Of a stretch of DNA of 64,000 nucleotides, positions 32,885-45,316 are shown piece by piece; the stretch's first letter is position 1; each line of letters begins with the position of its first letter. The notes under the pieces were generated by a model that had not been told where the DNA came from, ran no database searches, and worked only from the letters and a program-made list of their open reading frames with translations. Location: positions 64,276,939-64,340,938 of the forward strand of contig NC_031495.1 of the NCBI RefSeq assembly GCF_000237925.1, read 5' to 3'. The translations under genes and the position numbers were made by a program. The stretch comes from Schistosoma mansoni (taxonomy: Eukaryota > Platyhelminthes > Trematoda > Strigeidida > Schistosomatidae).

Positions 32885-33480
32885 ATTGTATTATCGTTTG
32901 TAGTGCCGCGATTCGTTAATCGTTCGTTTCGATAACCGATATAATTCTAATCTTAACGGCGCGTAAAATCAGAAGACAAAGGATAGCAGCAACTACAGTT
33001 TATTGTCGAATAACTCAGGTCAGAAAGTTAGCAACACCTGAGCGAATATCAACGAGCGAGTGAACATGCGAATAAGCGAAGGGAGCGAACGAGGCGGAAA
33101 TGACATGCAGTGATGATGGCTGGAAAGCCAACTCGAGAGCGAGGCGAAAGATGATGCGTATTGGAGATGGCTGGGAAGCCAACTCGATTTAAGCAAGCGT
33201 TAATCAACATTTATAGTCGGACAAAAATGAGTGACAGACATATGATGAATAAGATACGAAGTGTACACATATATGCTCATATAAAAGTATAGCCAAGGTT
33301 AATAAGCGAATAATGAACAAGATCAAAATATGATTCATGACAGGCGAATTGGCTTGACCAGTAGCTAGGATAAAGTATATGGGCTTAACAAATAAACTGA
33401 TACTACACGTTCACTACATTACTAGAAAGCATAAGATGGAAAATAGGATTTATTTGATTTATCTAATACGATAAAATGTT
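32885..33480 (+). repeat. Family H repeat
   Basis: Shares CTTCGTTAATCG-type start, GATAACCG-TATAAT, AAAATCAGAAG-CAAAG and ACAGTTT-ATTG blocks with 37565-37905. Inside, GATGGCTGG-AAGCCAACTCGA occurs twice (about 33114 and 33169) as an imperfect tandem repeat. Unclassified; LTR-like origin is possible but unsupported. Confidence 0.5.
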
Positions 33481-34174
33481 AATACTATACATCATTGTTA
33501 TTCACTTTCACGAAAGTGTTTCCCATATGGAACATTGGGTTATTTCCTGAAAAACAAGTGTAATGAATGCAATCTATATTACTTGTACATGGATTTTAGT
33601 AAATTTTAATAAATGATAACAATGAAGAGAATTCAGTGAAGAAAGTTAGGTCTTCTCGATGGGATTATTATGTAGTTAAGCTGTACATTGGTATTTATAG
33701 TTACTATGGAAAACATACGTCTATAGAAGGATAGAAACGATTACATCATCAATTGATTCGAGACTCTTATTATTATCAGATGAGATTATGTAATATTCAA
33801 GAAGTAAGAATATAAGGTGGGATTATGAAAGATATGAAGAAGAATTAGTAATTAGTTTATATTCTCCTTTTCGAAAACTTCATACTGGATAGTGTTCTGA
33901 GATGTGTTTGCAGCATTTCATCAACACATAGATCCAAATATGTCTTCTTTTAAAATGGGAATAATAATACTAATCTACACAGTCAAAGGAATTGGATTGA
34001 ATGGAGGTCGCATCACAATCTGATGAACCGCTGAGGAATTGGCAATCCACTAATTCAAGCCCGAATTTGGAGCGCCAGAAACGATACATCCAACCACTTA
34101 TCCTTCCTTGGCCTTAATTCCTTTTTGTAGTATGTCTTTCTATGTTTTCTATTTTATTTATTTACTTGACTTCT
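33481..34174. other. No recognised gene
   Basis: AT-rich with a small patch (33990-34110) rich in GC. No family assigned. Confidence 0.35.
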
Positions 34175-34837
34175 TTATTCAGTATATGTTAAATTAACAG
34201 ACATATTCATCACAGTCACGAAATGATTAACCCACAATCAATAGCAGCAGCTCTATTCGACATTGATGTTGACCTCGTTATTTTTAGTGGATTTAATTAG
34301 TTAAAAGCAAACATCTACTGAACTTCTTGAACCACCTCTGAAAGTAAATAACTTTATTCCTCTCATTACCCAGTGTACAAATCATACATTCAACCAATTC
34401 TGCATACCACTGAGTATAGTTCCACCCTATAGTCATTATTGACTTCTTTATTCAGTACATGTTAGGTTAGCTTGCCTTATTAGACGATTACTCCTAAAAA
34501 AGACTTTATATGAGTATCACAAGGCAATCATCATCATCATCATCAGCTGTGTATTTGCATCTTTATGCCTGTAACCAGTAAACAGGAAGGGTTATCAATA
34601 CAACGCTTAAAAAAGAACTTACTTCATAGCAAAACGGACATACTTTTTCGGGATTTCGGTATTCCAAACTCTTAAATGGGAGTAATAATTAAGTAGGATT
34701 CCAACAAACGTTTTTTTATCTGATTAACATTAAAACAACACATGCTTTAATTAGTTATAAATAAAATTTCTCATGAAATGTCATATCATTTCGATGATGA
34801 TAGAGCACTGAATCGTTCTGTACAAATAAGAATTCAT

Positions 34838-34935
34838 GAGTCAATTGTAACTAGACCATCATGGAAAATCTGGAAGCACTGAATGGTCGTTTCGTCCGAT
34901 TATGAGACTCCTCAGCAGTGCGCACAGATAGTTAC
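34838..34935 (-). mobile_element. SINE-B tail plus ribozyme region, minus strand
   Basis: CTGAGGAG, stem II and GAAAC are intact, but the cleavage end has two changes (CATTC for CGTCC). Absent from the mirror position in the left arm (about 22580), so it inserted later or was lost there. Confidence 0.7.
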
Positions 34936-35431
34936 ATAAAAATATTAATACCGCTCAACCTATATATTTAAATATTCATTTATTTAAACTGCATACAGTA
35001 ACTCTCCTGTTTATTGTTTTTTTGTGTTGTTTTTGTAAGGTGAAAGACATGGGCAATGCATAATGATAATTCTGTGTGTGGTAATATTTTGAAAGTAGAA
35101 TATATGAGTGGTAACTAAGTAATTTTCAACTAAAATCAAAATTCTACGAACACATCTGAGATGAAACTGTGGTAAACTATTGGGAAGGAAACAAACTTCA
35201 TTACATTTAGTTAGTATCTTAATGCTCTTAATATAGTACTTTTTTCTTTATGATGACATATAAGCTGAAATCAATAAGGCTTATATAGGATATTGCAAAA
35301 AGGAGCAATTCACTATTGCAATACGTATGACGTTTCTGTCTGTTGAATATTCATTGCTTCTGTAACGACATCAGTGGATAACGTAAAGAAACATTGTATT
35401 GTACTGAATTGTTAACTTTGAACGCTTGTTT

Positions 35432-35682
35432 TCAGTACAATTCACATGAGGAGAAATCATCTGCCACATTTGTTTGACGAATAATGTTATCCGAAAAATT
35501 GACAATGTTTTGTTTTTCTGAAAGGTTTAATTCGTTATTTAACGATTCAAAACTCAACTTCTGAGCAGAGTATTCTCCATTTTTATTACGTTCGTATACT
35601 TCAAAATCAACAGGCCCATACATCCATGCTTCAAAGTTAGGTTCAAACAAAAACTCTGTATAATTTGATATATCTAACTCAC
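35432..35682 (-). pseudogene. Panacea/SocA-like (DUF4065-type) domain piece, partial
   Basis: Minus strand, running out of the 200-N gap: ELDISNYTEFLFEPN leads into FEAWMYGPVDFEVYERNKNG, then a LNLSEKQNIVNF helix-like stretch and FSSCELY. The FEAW-YGPV--EVY signature is the hallmark of the Panacea domain, known from bacterial and phage antitoxin-like proteins. On the far side of the gap the minus strand reads ATGACTGAT, a possible start. The piece is treated as a partial, probably non-functional remnant. Host relevance, lateral transfer and misassembly all remain open. Confidence 0.5.
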
Positions 35683-35882
35683 NNNNNNNNNNNNNNNNNN
35701 NNNNNNNNNNNNNNNNNNNNNNNNNNNNNNNNNNNNNNNNNNNNNNNNNNNNNNNNNNNNNNNNNNNNNNNNNNNNNNNNNNNNNNNNNNNNNNNNNNNN
35801 NNNNNNNNNNNNNNNNNNNNNNNNNNNNNNNNNNNNNNNNNNNNNNNNNNNNNNNNNNNNNNNNNNNNNNNNNNNNNNNNNN
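35683..35882. other. Assembly gap (200 N)
   Basis: Exactly 200 N, probably a conventional size. Confidence 0.98.
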
Positions 35883-35939
35883 ATCAGTCATTATGGCTCT
35901 TTAAACAAGTTTTCTTGATTATTATTCAGTTCTTCTTAT

Positions 35940-36095
35940 TATTATTTAATAGTTGAATTCATTAGTCGATTGAAGCTAGACCATATTTGGAAACCTGGGA
36001 GCACTGGTCGGCCGTTTCGTCCTAGTATAGAACTCCTCAGCAGTAACGATTCAAGATCACGCTCGTTGGCTTCGAACCCAAGACCTGTTAGTCTT
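35940..36095 (-). mobile_element. SINE-B, minus strand
   Basis: Tail arm, ribozyme region with CTGAGGA and GAAA intact but GTC changed to GAC, and box B (GGGTTCGAAGCCAACG). Head partly kept. Confidence 0.7.
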
Positions 36096-36639
36096 TATGT
36101 TATTAGTTTTTCTGGTCCGTAAACTATTTGTACTCTAATATTCGTTCTTTACTCTAACCTCATTTGCTAAGAAGAGTCCCGAGTCTATCCTTCTATAGAC
36201 ATAAATTTTCCACTGAATTCTTATTATTTTTATTCAATGACACAATGGGTTATTTTAATCATCTGATATCGATTAGTAAACCGCTCCAGATCAATAACAC
36301 AGGGTAGTTATGTTTACCCGTAAGAGATAGCTAGCGTCAATTTTCCCCTGGCAGTGCGCAATATTCTTAAACCATATTAAAGAGTGACCTTCTTCCGGCG
36401 AGTTTTACATAAACCATTCTAGGCTTGAGGAAATTAATCACATCAAATATTCGTTACAAAGGAATAATTCTATAACCATTTTATTTGAACAAATAAATCC
36501 CACAATTAACTGAACAACGCTAAATGACCATAATTGTTGTCTAAAAAATCGTAAGAAGAGTTGAGAAATATTAACTGGTATTCACTGGTGAAGGACTTAT
36601 CTATTGTGACTTTCAGCCCGGTTAGTTATCTCGCGATTT

Positions 36640-36900
36640 ATCCACTTAACGAAATACGACTTATTCAATCTTACTACTACTCTAAACCAGTGATTTTCGA
36701 CCGGTATGAGCAGTCTGTTGTCTTTATTGGTCCTTAGCTTGCCAAACCCGTCCAGTTGAATCCAGAACACCAATACTAGCTTCCAACATGCAAATCATTG
36801 ATTTTAAACATATTTGGTTTATATACCACCCAAACGGACCACATCACATCATAAAATGGGAAATAATGTTTATACACGATCAAGCCTCTTGAATCGACGC
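36640..36900 (+). repeat. Family D repeat
   Basis: Shares TTTGGTTTATATACCACC and ACCACATCACATCAT blocks with 38930-39320. Unclassified. Confidence 0.45.
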
Positions 36901-37564
36901 TGCTATGATCGTGGGTGACTGTAATTACTAATGTGATTATAACTTAAGAACAATAAATCGTATCATAATGCTCTATAGATCAAATGAAATCTCATAATAA
37001 GAGAAATATAAATATACACAATCTAGTTACTGAGTAGTCCATTAATAGTTCATAGAAGTTACCCATCATTTGATCTTCTATAGGATATAACATTTTACTT
37101 AAAATCCTTTAGACAGAGTTTATTTCTTCTTCATCATTCATATAGGCATCAGTATCGATATTGTACTTGATAGTTTCAGATCAACTGAGCATTTGTTAGA
37201 AAGTTAATGATAAATATATTTTCTGTTATATCCAAATGAGTAGAAAAATTGTATTTCGGATGTTTCGTGACTTAATTTAGGCTACTTCTTCAGGGTAAAC
37301 AAATGAACGACATTAAATCAACACAAATTCAAATTTGTATTACTCTGAAGAGGTGGCTTATATTAAGTGACGAAACATTAGAAATATAATAAAAATATAT
37401 TCATTATTAAACATCAATATCTAATCAAAAAACATGAATAGTTAAACTTACATCCATAAAGTCATCTTCATACTAATAGTATCCGTAGTGTAGATTGTGA
37501 TATAAAAAGGATAGAGTGTAAGAAAGAACTCATCGAATTACCCTATCATAAGCAAATTCTAATT

Positions 37565-37905
37565 TGCAATGCCATGCTTCGTTAATCGATCACCTCGATA
37601 ACCGTTATAATGCCAATCTTAATGGTGCATAAAATCAGAAGGCAAAGAGAAGCGGTAGCTACAGTTTTATTGGCAAGTGACTCAGGCTAGAAAGTTACAA
37701 GCACATGAGGAAATATCAGAGAGCAGTGGGCAGTAAGCGCAAACAATTACATAGGCAATTTATAGTCAAATTGAATAAAAGCACAGCAAAATAAAACAAA
37801 ATTTGATAATAAAATTTGCGTTCATACATATATGGGGAGGAGGATGAGTTATCGAATGATAATTAAGCAATCAACATATTGGCTAGAGTGTCATGTGATC
37901 TAGCG
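37565..37905 (+). repeat. Family H repeat, second copy
   Basis: Aligns with the start of 32885-33480 (GTTAATCGATCACCTCGATA; AAAATCAGAAGGCAAAG). Confidence 0.5.
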
Positions 37906-37979
37906 GTCATAACAGTACAAAGAATATGCGAATTGTTACTATCCAAATGACAATGTCTGTTAAGTAAGTTAATAAAAGG

Positions 37980-38335
37980 GCACAACCGAAATTGAAGCAT
38001 CTTGAGGTAATGCAGTCCCATGGTAGCCAGTGACCGACGATTGATTTGTACGCCATTTTTCCCTCAGGATACTGGAGTCCATGTGCACCAATTGTTTGGA
38101 TTGAGGGTTTTCCAACTCCCCTAGGTAGACACGCAGTGTCCACCAACCTGGTTTAAGCACCGTACATTGGCTTTTCCTCCTCTCAATTTTGTAAACAGCA
38201 CCCCTGTCACGAGAAGACAGTGAGCACGACTTCCCTAGCAGAGACTATATACGCGTGGTCATGTGAAAGCATTTGGAGAGGAAGAGTTGACTCCCCTTAC
38301 TCTCGACCGTACCAGGGCATTTAGAGGCAGATTAG
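37980..38335 (-). repeat. Family F repeat, 3'-shortened
   Basis: Matches 50230-50590 (CAGTCCCATGGTAGCC, TATACGCGTGG). The A-rich tail part is missing. Confidence 0.65.
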
Positions 38336-38439
38336 TAAAAAACAAATGAAAATTAGAATGTTTATATTAGTCACCTAATGATTAACATGAAATTGATGGT
38401 ATTCGTTATTTCCCGAAGATGATTCGTAACGCAGAGGCT

Positions 38440-38680
38440 GTTATTATTGTTTTGGAATTAACTGGCTGGGATAGGCAGAAACGAGGATCGATAATTACTC
38501 TAGACTGCTCGTAAGGTTTTCATTGGGTCATTGGGTCGATCGATTATCCACTGCTCTCTAAAAGGCGGCTGCAAGATAATAAAAATTGCCGGCACAGGTT
38601 GTAACAGTATTAATTGATACTCAATGGTGAGCACCATATTTTGTTAAAAAGATTTTCTGTTAGTCCTGTATAGATTTTGA
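38440..38680 (+). repeat. Family E repeat
   Basis: GCAGAGGCTGTTATT--TGTTTTGGA then TAACTGGCTGGG and TCTAGACTGCTCGTA are shared with 58995-59200. Confidence 0.55.
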
Positions 38681-38929
38681 GTCTGACGAAGTCGATCACT
38701 TTTTTAAACCAACAACAATAAATAACTGTACAGTAATAATGTTTCATTTAACCCATATCTAAATAAAAAACACTGATGATTAAACATACTTGAAGGCTGT
38801 CTTTCTCATACTTAAAAAAAGAAATATAAATCAAATTTCATTTAATCAGTTACCAGGGACGTAGATTAAAGTGAGAAGTATATAATGTGTGAAAGAATTT
38901 GTTATGTCCCGATAACTCGTCAAATACCA

Positions 38930-39320
38930 AGTGACCGAATAAACAATCAAAACACCGAATTATTCGATCTTGGCTCTGTGCCAAACCAGTGACTCATAAA
39001 CCAGTACAAGCAGACTAGAGTTAACTCTGAGTCCTTACTGATTCTTCTTACCTTGCTCTGCTCGTCGAGTCAAGAACACAACCACAGCTTCAATTAAATG
39101 AATCATGTGTTTCAGAGATATGCAGTTTATATGCAAGCAAATCAGACCGCATCATATCATCAAATAAAAAATAACAAATATACAACATCAAGGTAAAATT
39201 GACGTTAGTTATGTCCATAACTAACCAATCAAATCGCTACTCAATCGCCCATCACGTCAACCCGGTCTGATGTGCCTATAGACCGTCGCTGTTGTGTGTG
39301 ACCTGCAATTTGAAGGACAT
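38930..39320 (+). repeat. Family D repeat, longest copy
   Basis: Runs from CGTCAAATACCAAGTGACCG to the AGACCGTCGCTGTTG region. Four related fragments are in the window. No coding frame; origin unknown. Confidence 0.5.
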
Positions 39321-39744
39321 TGTTATCTTATCATATTAGTGTGACTGCAACTCATATGTTTTAATTCATTTCGATAAGACACGCAATACTGATCGGTATG
39401 TTGGTGAGTTCCACTTAATGACTATAATTCCTTTAATTATTGTACTAATCTAACTGTTTTTACATATAAAGCCGAGTTGTTCTTCTTCTGACTACAACTT
39501 AGTTCACATAGAGTCTGGGGTTGTCAGTATCGCGTTCACAATACTGGTCATATATCTGTCGAGCAAATTAAATCTTAGAAATGACTGAGAGTGTGAGAAA
39601 CTGTAACTGATAAATCGGTTAAAAGTTAAGAATGGTGAATCATATCGCAATAGCCAATAAGCCAAATGAAAGGTGCTTAATAATTATCCGATAAGAATAT
39701 ATGTAATAATAGTCCATAAATAACTCCTTGTTCATTCTTCGTTC

Positions 39745-39828
39745 CCAGGACAGAGTGGGTTGGTGAATGCTGGTCGGCGGCCTATGCTCCATTAAGAGTA
39801 ACAGGCGTAAGTAAGTAAGTAACTAAGT
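39745..39828 (+). mobile_element. RTE terminal fragment
   Basis: GGACAGAGTGGGTTGGTGAATGC (split) then GGCGGCCTATGCTCC and GTAACAGGCGTAAGTAAGTAAG, the RTE 3' end. Short 5' truncation. Confidence 0.75.
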
Positions 39829-40765
39829 AATTCTTCGTTAGGATATAACAGAATCCCTTGAATCCTTTTGGTTATACAGCGGAAATTCTGTTGTAGTTGA
39901 GAAATTTTGTATTGTCATTTGATTAACATTAGTCAAAACATTTCCTTTCCTACCAATTGTTTTAGACTGTATAGTCATCCAACACTGTGCGAATTCACAA
40001 CACGTTATTCTGATAACTAAAACTATTGATGTCAAAGATATTGTTTGCAAGTCACTTCCTATGTAGATAGGAACTATCTGGCTTTGCAAGTTTCACTGAT
40101 TTTATCCAGTCAAAACAATCTGGAGGCTACATTTGGTCTTCTCAGATATTTCCTTACACAGAGGAATGTGAATTGATTACTTGGATCTTGATACCGACTA
40201 TTCAAGATCAAAGTTGTGTTATTCTAATCAGTTAACTGAATGTCTATCTGGAAAATCCACAGACATTATATGTTATACAAATGACTTATCAATAACTAGG
40301 ACATAAGCATATGAAGTGTTGTTGTGTGAGGTCGTTTTGTGTAGTATACAATCATCAACAACCTACAGACCAATGTGAATCAATTCTAAGTAACATCGCA
40401 GCCGCTTATTAACTAGGATAAGAAAAGGTTGACGTCCTGTGGTGTTTGTGTGAACTAATGATTCCCTTGTACTTGATTCCTGGTTGATTTCGAATGCCAA
40501 ATACAATTCATTCATTCGTGGTCATCTAGTACTTCTTGAGTGATTTGCGTTATTTCTGGGATTCCTAGTTTGTACTATAATTCAAATACTCCTAATTATA
40601 TATAATTCTTGTTATTTAATATCAATAAAACTTATCAAGTATATTATGTATGATCTGATTGTTCGAAATGTATTGCACTACTATTATCATCATATAATTC
40701 TGATGATCTTCATCTTCATCTTCGAGATTATTCAAAGGAACTAATTACTTCAAATAATTATTTAT
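39829..40765. other. No recognised gene
   Basis: An 83-codon minus frame at 39838-40089 shows no domain. The rest is AT-rich. Confidence 0.35.
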
Positions 40766-40769
40766 TAGC

Positions 40770-41060
40770 TTTCCTTTGAAATAATACACAATGGATTGAG
40801 CATAATGATCTGGAGTGAATAGAATATTTTGAAATGTTGAGATAAGATAGTGGTAGCACGAAACCTGAGTCCAGGGTTTCCTGTTGACCACTTCCAACCA
40901 CCATCTTATCTCAACATAGTGCACGCGAAGTCGAGCCACCTATACTAGTAGCCATATTGCAACTTGATCGATAGTATTCGATCAGTACTAAGAAGGACTT
41001 GACACGTATGACATTGATCACCACCCAGTGATCAATCGATTGTGATTATTTTGAAATGTT
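40770..41060 (+). repeat. Family C repeat fragment
   Basis: Carries CCTATACTAGTAGCCATATTGCAACTTG and a terminal GATCACCACCCAGTGATCAAT palindrome shared with 9040-9340 and 53330-53690. Confidence 0.5.
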
Positions 41061-41284
41061 TCCCAAAAAACATTCTTCGCATAGAAACAATCATTGAGTA
41101 ACTTACATTCGATTTAGTACACTAAAAGCAAATCATAAATGGAAATGTTTATGGTTAATTGTATGCTGGAAGTGAAATTTCATTTGATTAGTTTATTATG
41201 ATGAAATGATAACAGGTTAGGTATTGAACACCATGGTAAACTAAGATGAATAATTTCATTTAGAATTGTTTGTTTGAATCTTCC

Positions 41285-41525
41285 CATCGATTTGTTAGGA
41301 CTCTGATTGATTAGCCTCTAATTGGCATATGTGCATACTGTTCGTATTGCCTCGATATAGTCTTAATTCACAAGCATTATAAACAAAGGTGGATAGTGGC
41401 TAGCAGTGTGTTTCGTCCTATGTGGGACTCGTCAGCTTGATGTATCTGCATCTCAGAGTTGGTGATCATTCTGAGACTCAAACCCATTAGCGTTTGCTTC
41501 AAACACCATCGTGTTATTAGCATTG
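41285..41525 (-). mobile_element. Smα-type SINE lacking the ribozyme cleavage site
   Basis: Head, CTGACGAG, stem II and GACGAAAC are present on the minus strand, but the sequence then jumps to CACACTGCTAGCCACTATCC: the segment with GTC and the 3' strand of stem I is missing. Self-cleavage is therefore not expected. Confidence 0.8.
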
Positions 41526-41754
41526 ACTGTAATATATGAAATACAGATCTTCAAGCCTTTCTGAAATTCACTTTACCAGGAATGAATGAAGTCCACAGAA
41601 GATCTTGACCATATATGAATTAAGTTTAGTGAATTTAGACATTAAGAGTAAATATGTACTAATGATTTAGCGATGGACATAAATACGACACAACTCATGT
41701 CTAATTATACCCATAGGTGAGTGAGTATTCACCAATATCATGCTTATTTAAATT

Positions 41755-42179
41755 TCAAGCGTACACCAATCGAATTACACTTGACGGAGAAGCTCTGGAG
41801 GATATAAAAACCTTTACATATCTAGGGAGCATCATTGATGAACACGGTGGATCTGATGTAGATGTGGGGGTGAGGATCGGCAAAACAAGAGCAGCATATT
41901 TACAACTGAAGAACATCTCGAACTCAAAACAACTGTCTGTCAACCAACACCAAGATCAGAATTTTCAATAAAAATGTCAAAACAGTTCTACTGTATGGGA
42001 CGGAGAGGTGGAGAACTACGTAGGCCACCATTCAGAACATTCAGGTGTTTATGAACAGTTGTCTATGCAAGATACTTCGGATCAGATGGTCAGACACTAT
42101 CAGCAACAACCTACTGTGGGAGACAACAAAATAGATTACATTCAGTGGAGGAAGAAATCAGGAAGAAGCGCTGGAAGTG
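41755..42179 (+). mobile_element. RTE fragment, upstream half (split by LTR element)
   Basis: NRITLDGEALEDIKTFTYLG then GSIIDEHGGSDVDVGVRIG and [16 protein letters not shown], continuing in broken frames to GAAGCGCTGGAAGTG at 42165-42179. The continuation lies at 45317, after the LTR element. Confidence 0.85.
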
Positions 42180-45100
42180 TGTAACAAGTCCATTCAATTA
42201 TTGTATTATTTGTGTTTTCTCTATAATTCAGACATTTAATCGACTTTGTAAATTTATATGTGAGTCTGATTGAGCGCGCAAATGTCTGCACATCGATCTT
42301 TAATTTATTCTCTGATTGGTTGAAAGCAAAGAAGTTTAATAATTATCCACAATCTATTAACACTCATAAATATATATTGAATTATTTTAACACCTATGGA
42401 CACACACACACACACGCAAACAGACCCACTTGTTTTCCCTGTGTGCTTGCTATCTGTACGCTTGCGGATTTTACCAAACTTCAACAATAAACTATCTGTG
42501 TAACTGGTGTTCAGTCTTTTGAATCATCTCGAGTAACCCCATCATTCTACTAGGAGATATAGCCTGCATTAAATGTTCAGTTAACGGGATATTATTTATT
42601 TATTGGAGCCAGATAACATAGAGGAATTAATCCTCTACAAAGTTGGTGAACTGCATTTTGAACGTGCATCATCTCTCTACAAGTCTGTTGCATAGTCTCT
42701 AATCATCTCATAAAAGAACTTCACATTGGAATTACTGTTACATTGACAGTCATAATCTATTCTTTCATAACATTGTTCCTTTGGAATTGTATCGGTGTAT
42801 ATTTGCATATTTGTACCCAAAGTGACAGTTGTCTTTATTATTCGGTGAGTCTCTCATATGTAGTTCTTGTTGTTGTTATTAGTTATTTCTTCATATTATA
42901 TATGTCAATGCACAGCTTATTATTATTATTACTACTGTTATTACTTCCTTGTATGATGTCAGTAGATGATTCACATAGCCTTTCATCTAAGTCTATTTCC
43001 GTGGGTGCCATCTCTGTACCTTTACCTGTTTTAAATCCTCAAAAGGTAGAACTCTGGTTTGCATTTTTGTTAAAAACAGAATCACAAGCCAGAACACGAA
43101 ATTTAGTTACGCAAATTCGTTGCTGCCGGATGACGTTATTGATCAAGTGCCAGACGTGATTTTTAAACTGGATCCTGACTCATCATACGATTGCCTAAAA
43201 AGAGAGGTCATATGTGTTACATCACTCTTTGACCTGTAGACAATCGATCAACTTTAAGCCAATGTAGAGCTAGATGATAACACACCTTCCCAATTAAAAC
43301 ACCATATAACAAGTGTTTTAGGGAATCGTATAGTTGATAAACGTCTATTATATCAATTGTGGCTCAAACGCCTCCCACAAAACATACAGCAGATACTCGC
43401 CGTCTATTTAGCCATCAAACACTTACGGTATATGTTAGAAGGCAATTCTTTTACAATATTTACTGATCACAAGCCGCTAACTAAATCCTTGATGCGAAAC
43501 CATGATAAATACAGTCCGCGCGAAATTCTTAAACTAGAATTTATTTCGCAATTCGCAGTTGACAAACGCTATATAAAAGGCATAGAAAACTATGCAGCAG
43601 ATGAACTATCTAGATTAAATAATCATACCTTCTCAATCCATGATATAAACTATCAAGATATGGTGAAACAGCAAAGGCTCGACATGAAGCTAGAAAAACG
43701 TTTACAATCTAATGAAACTAAACATTCCCATAAATAACAAGGACACCTTAACCTGTGATATCTCGATAGGTAAAACTCGCCCTTTTGTACCTAATGATAT
43801 GAGACGAAACACTTTTGAGAAATTGCATAACATATCCCATCCAGGTATAAAAGCCACTGTAAAGCTTAGCACATATAAGTTTGTGTGACCAAACATAAAC
43901 AAAGATGTACGAAAACAGTCACGGGAATGCATTCAATGCCAGAAGTCGAAATTACACAGGCACATCGTATCTCCTATAGGAATTTTTCCCGTCGCTAGCT
44001 GTAGATTCGACCACATTCATATCGACATTGTTGAACAGTTAATTTCCAATGGTTACACGCATATACTAACATGTATTGATATATTCACGAGATGGCCCAT
44101 AGCCGTCCCGTTAAAAGATACAAAGTGGAGCCCAGTTTGAAAGCAAACTCTTTCAACAACTTACAGATACCTTCGGTATAAAGAGAATCAGAACCACTGC
44201 TTATCGTCCGAATGCTAACGGAATGATAGAAAGGTTCCACCGACAGCTAAAAGCCTCTTTGACGGCAGCAGAAGTAGATTATAAATGGGATACCCAGCTT
44301 CCTTTGATATTATTAGGTATTTGCTCAACTATCAAACAAGACATCGGTTGTTGTGCTGCTGAGTTGGTTTGTGGGACGACGTTACGTTTGCCTGGTGATT
44401 TTTTTTGACCGTGCAATAGATGTCCCAGCAGATATAACCAACTACGTGCACTAATTGAAACGACAGATGGAATCTATTAGTTCCGTCGAACCACGGACCC
44501 ATCGAATTAGACGAATGTTCACAAGTATTCATCAGAATTGATAGAGTACGACAGCCTTTACAGACTCCTTACGACGGTCCTTTTAAAATCGTCCGAAAAG
44601 ACAGCAAAACAGTTACGATAGAAAGAACTGGTAAACATGATACTGTTAGCATCGGCAGAGTAAAACCAGCGTTTTTAGAGCACATCGAGAAACAGACAGC
44701 AATAAAATAATCTAAATCCGCATCAGAGCAAGCACCACAAAAACTACCTGCAACAAGCAATACTTTACACCGAAGTTCAATGGCAACAGAAACTACAACA
44801 AGATCAGGAAGAAGAGTACACTCTCCAGATAGGTACGTAGCAATAACCATATTTATCTAGCCCAAATCCTAAAATTGTTCTTACAAGACTATTGTATTAT
44901 TTTAAGCAAAGATGAATAGTGTCTAGCAGTGGAATCCAATTTGACGCGCGTTTTGTCCTGTTCGGGACTCGTCGGTTGGATGTACCTGCATTTCAGAGTT
45001 GATGTTCACCGTGGGACTCGAACTCAGTAACTTTCGCTTCAAACGCCATCGCGTTATCCACTCGGATTTTTAACACTCATTGAAACACACATACACATAC

Positions 45101-45316
45101 TCACTCACTTGCTTTCCCTGTGTGCTTGCTATCTGTACGCTTGCGGATTTTACCAAACTTCAACAATAAACTATCTGTCACTGGTGTTCAGGCTTTTGAA
45201 TAGTCTCCAGTAAACTCATAATTTTACTAGGAGATTTAGCCTGCATTAAACATTCAGTTAACAGGATATTATTTATTTATTGGAGTCAGATAACATAGAG
45301 GAATTAATCTTCCACA
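42180..45316 (+). mobile_element. Ty3/gypsy LTR retrotransposon (fossil), inserted in an RTE copy
   Basis: Terminal repeats start TGTAACAAG at 42180 and end in ACA at 45316; the shared LTR part includes CTGTGTGCTTGCTATCTGTA and TTTATTTATTGGAG-CAGATA at both ends. A gag-like piece (near 43.0-43.2 kb), an RNase H-like piece (FTIFTDHKPLTKSLM, AADELSRLNNH; 43.36-43.65 kb) and integrase-like pieces (NGMIERFHRQLKASL; 43.8-44.7 kb, ending in a VKPAFLEH-style tail) mark it as Ty3/gypsy, of the kind named Boudicca or Saci in schistosomes. It is shorter than whole members and broken in several places. LTR similarity suggests moderate age. It postdates the duplication, since the left-arm RTE partner is uninterrupted. 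Confidence 0.85.
44905..45065 (-). mobile_element. Smα-type SINE inserted in the 3' LTR
   Basis: Head (GGATAACGCGATGGCG; GAGTTCGAGTCCCACGG box B) and ribozyme region on the minus strand; the tail is truncated after AGCAAAGATG-type sequence. The core reads CCGACGA and ACAAAAC, so two core positions are changed and it is probably inactive. It interrupts the LTR, whose sequence resumes at TTTTTAACACTC. Confidence 0.8.

Noticed and set aside
39838-40089. 83-codon minus-strand frame as a gene
   Set aside because: No recognisable domain or flanking splice sites; chance length for AT-rich DNA is plausible.
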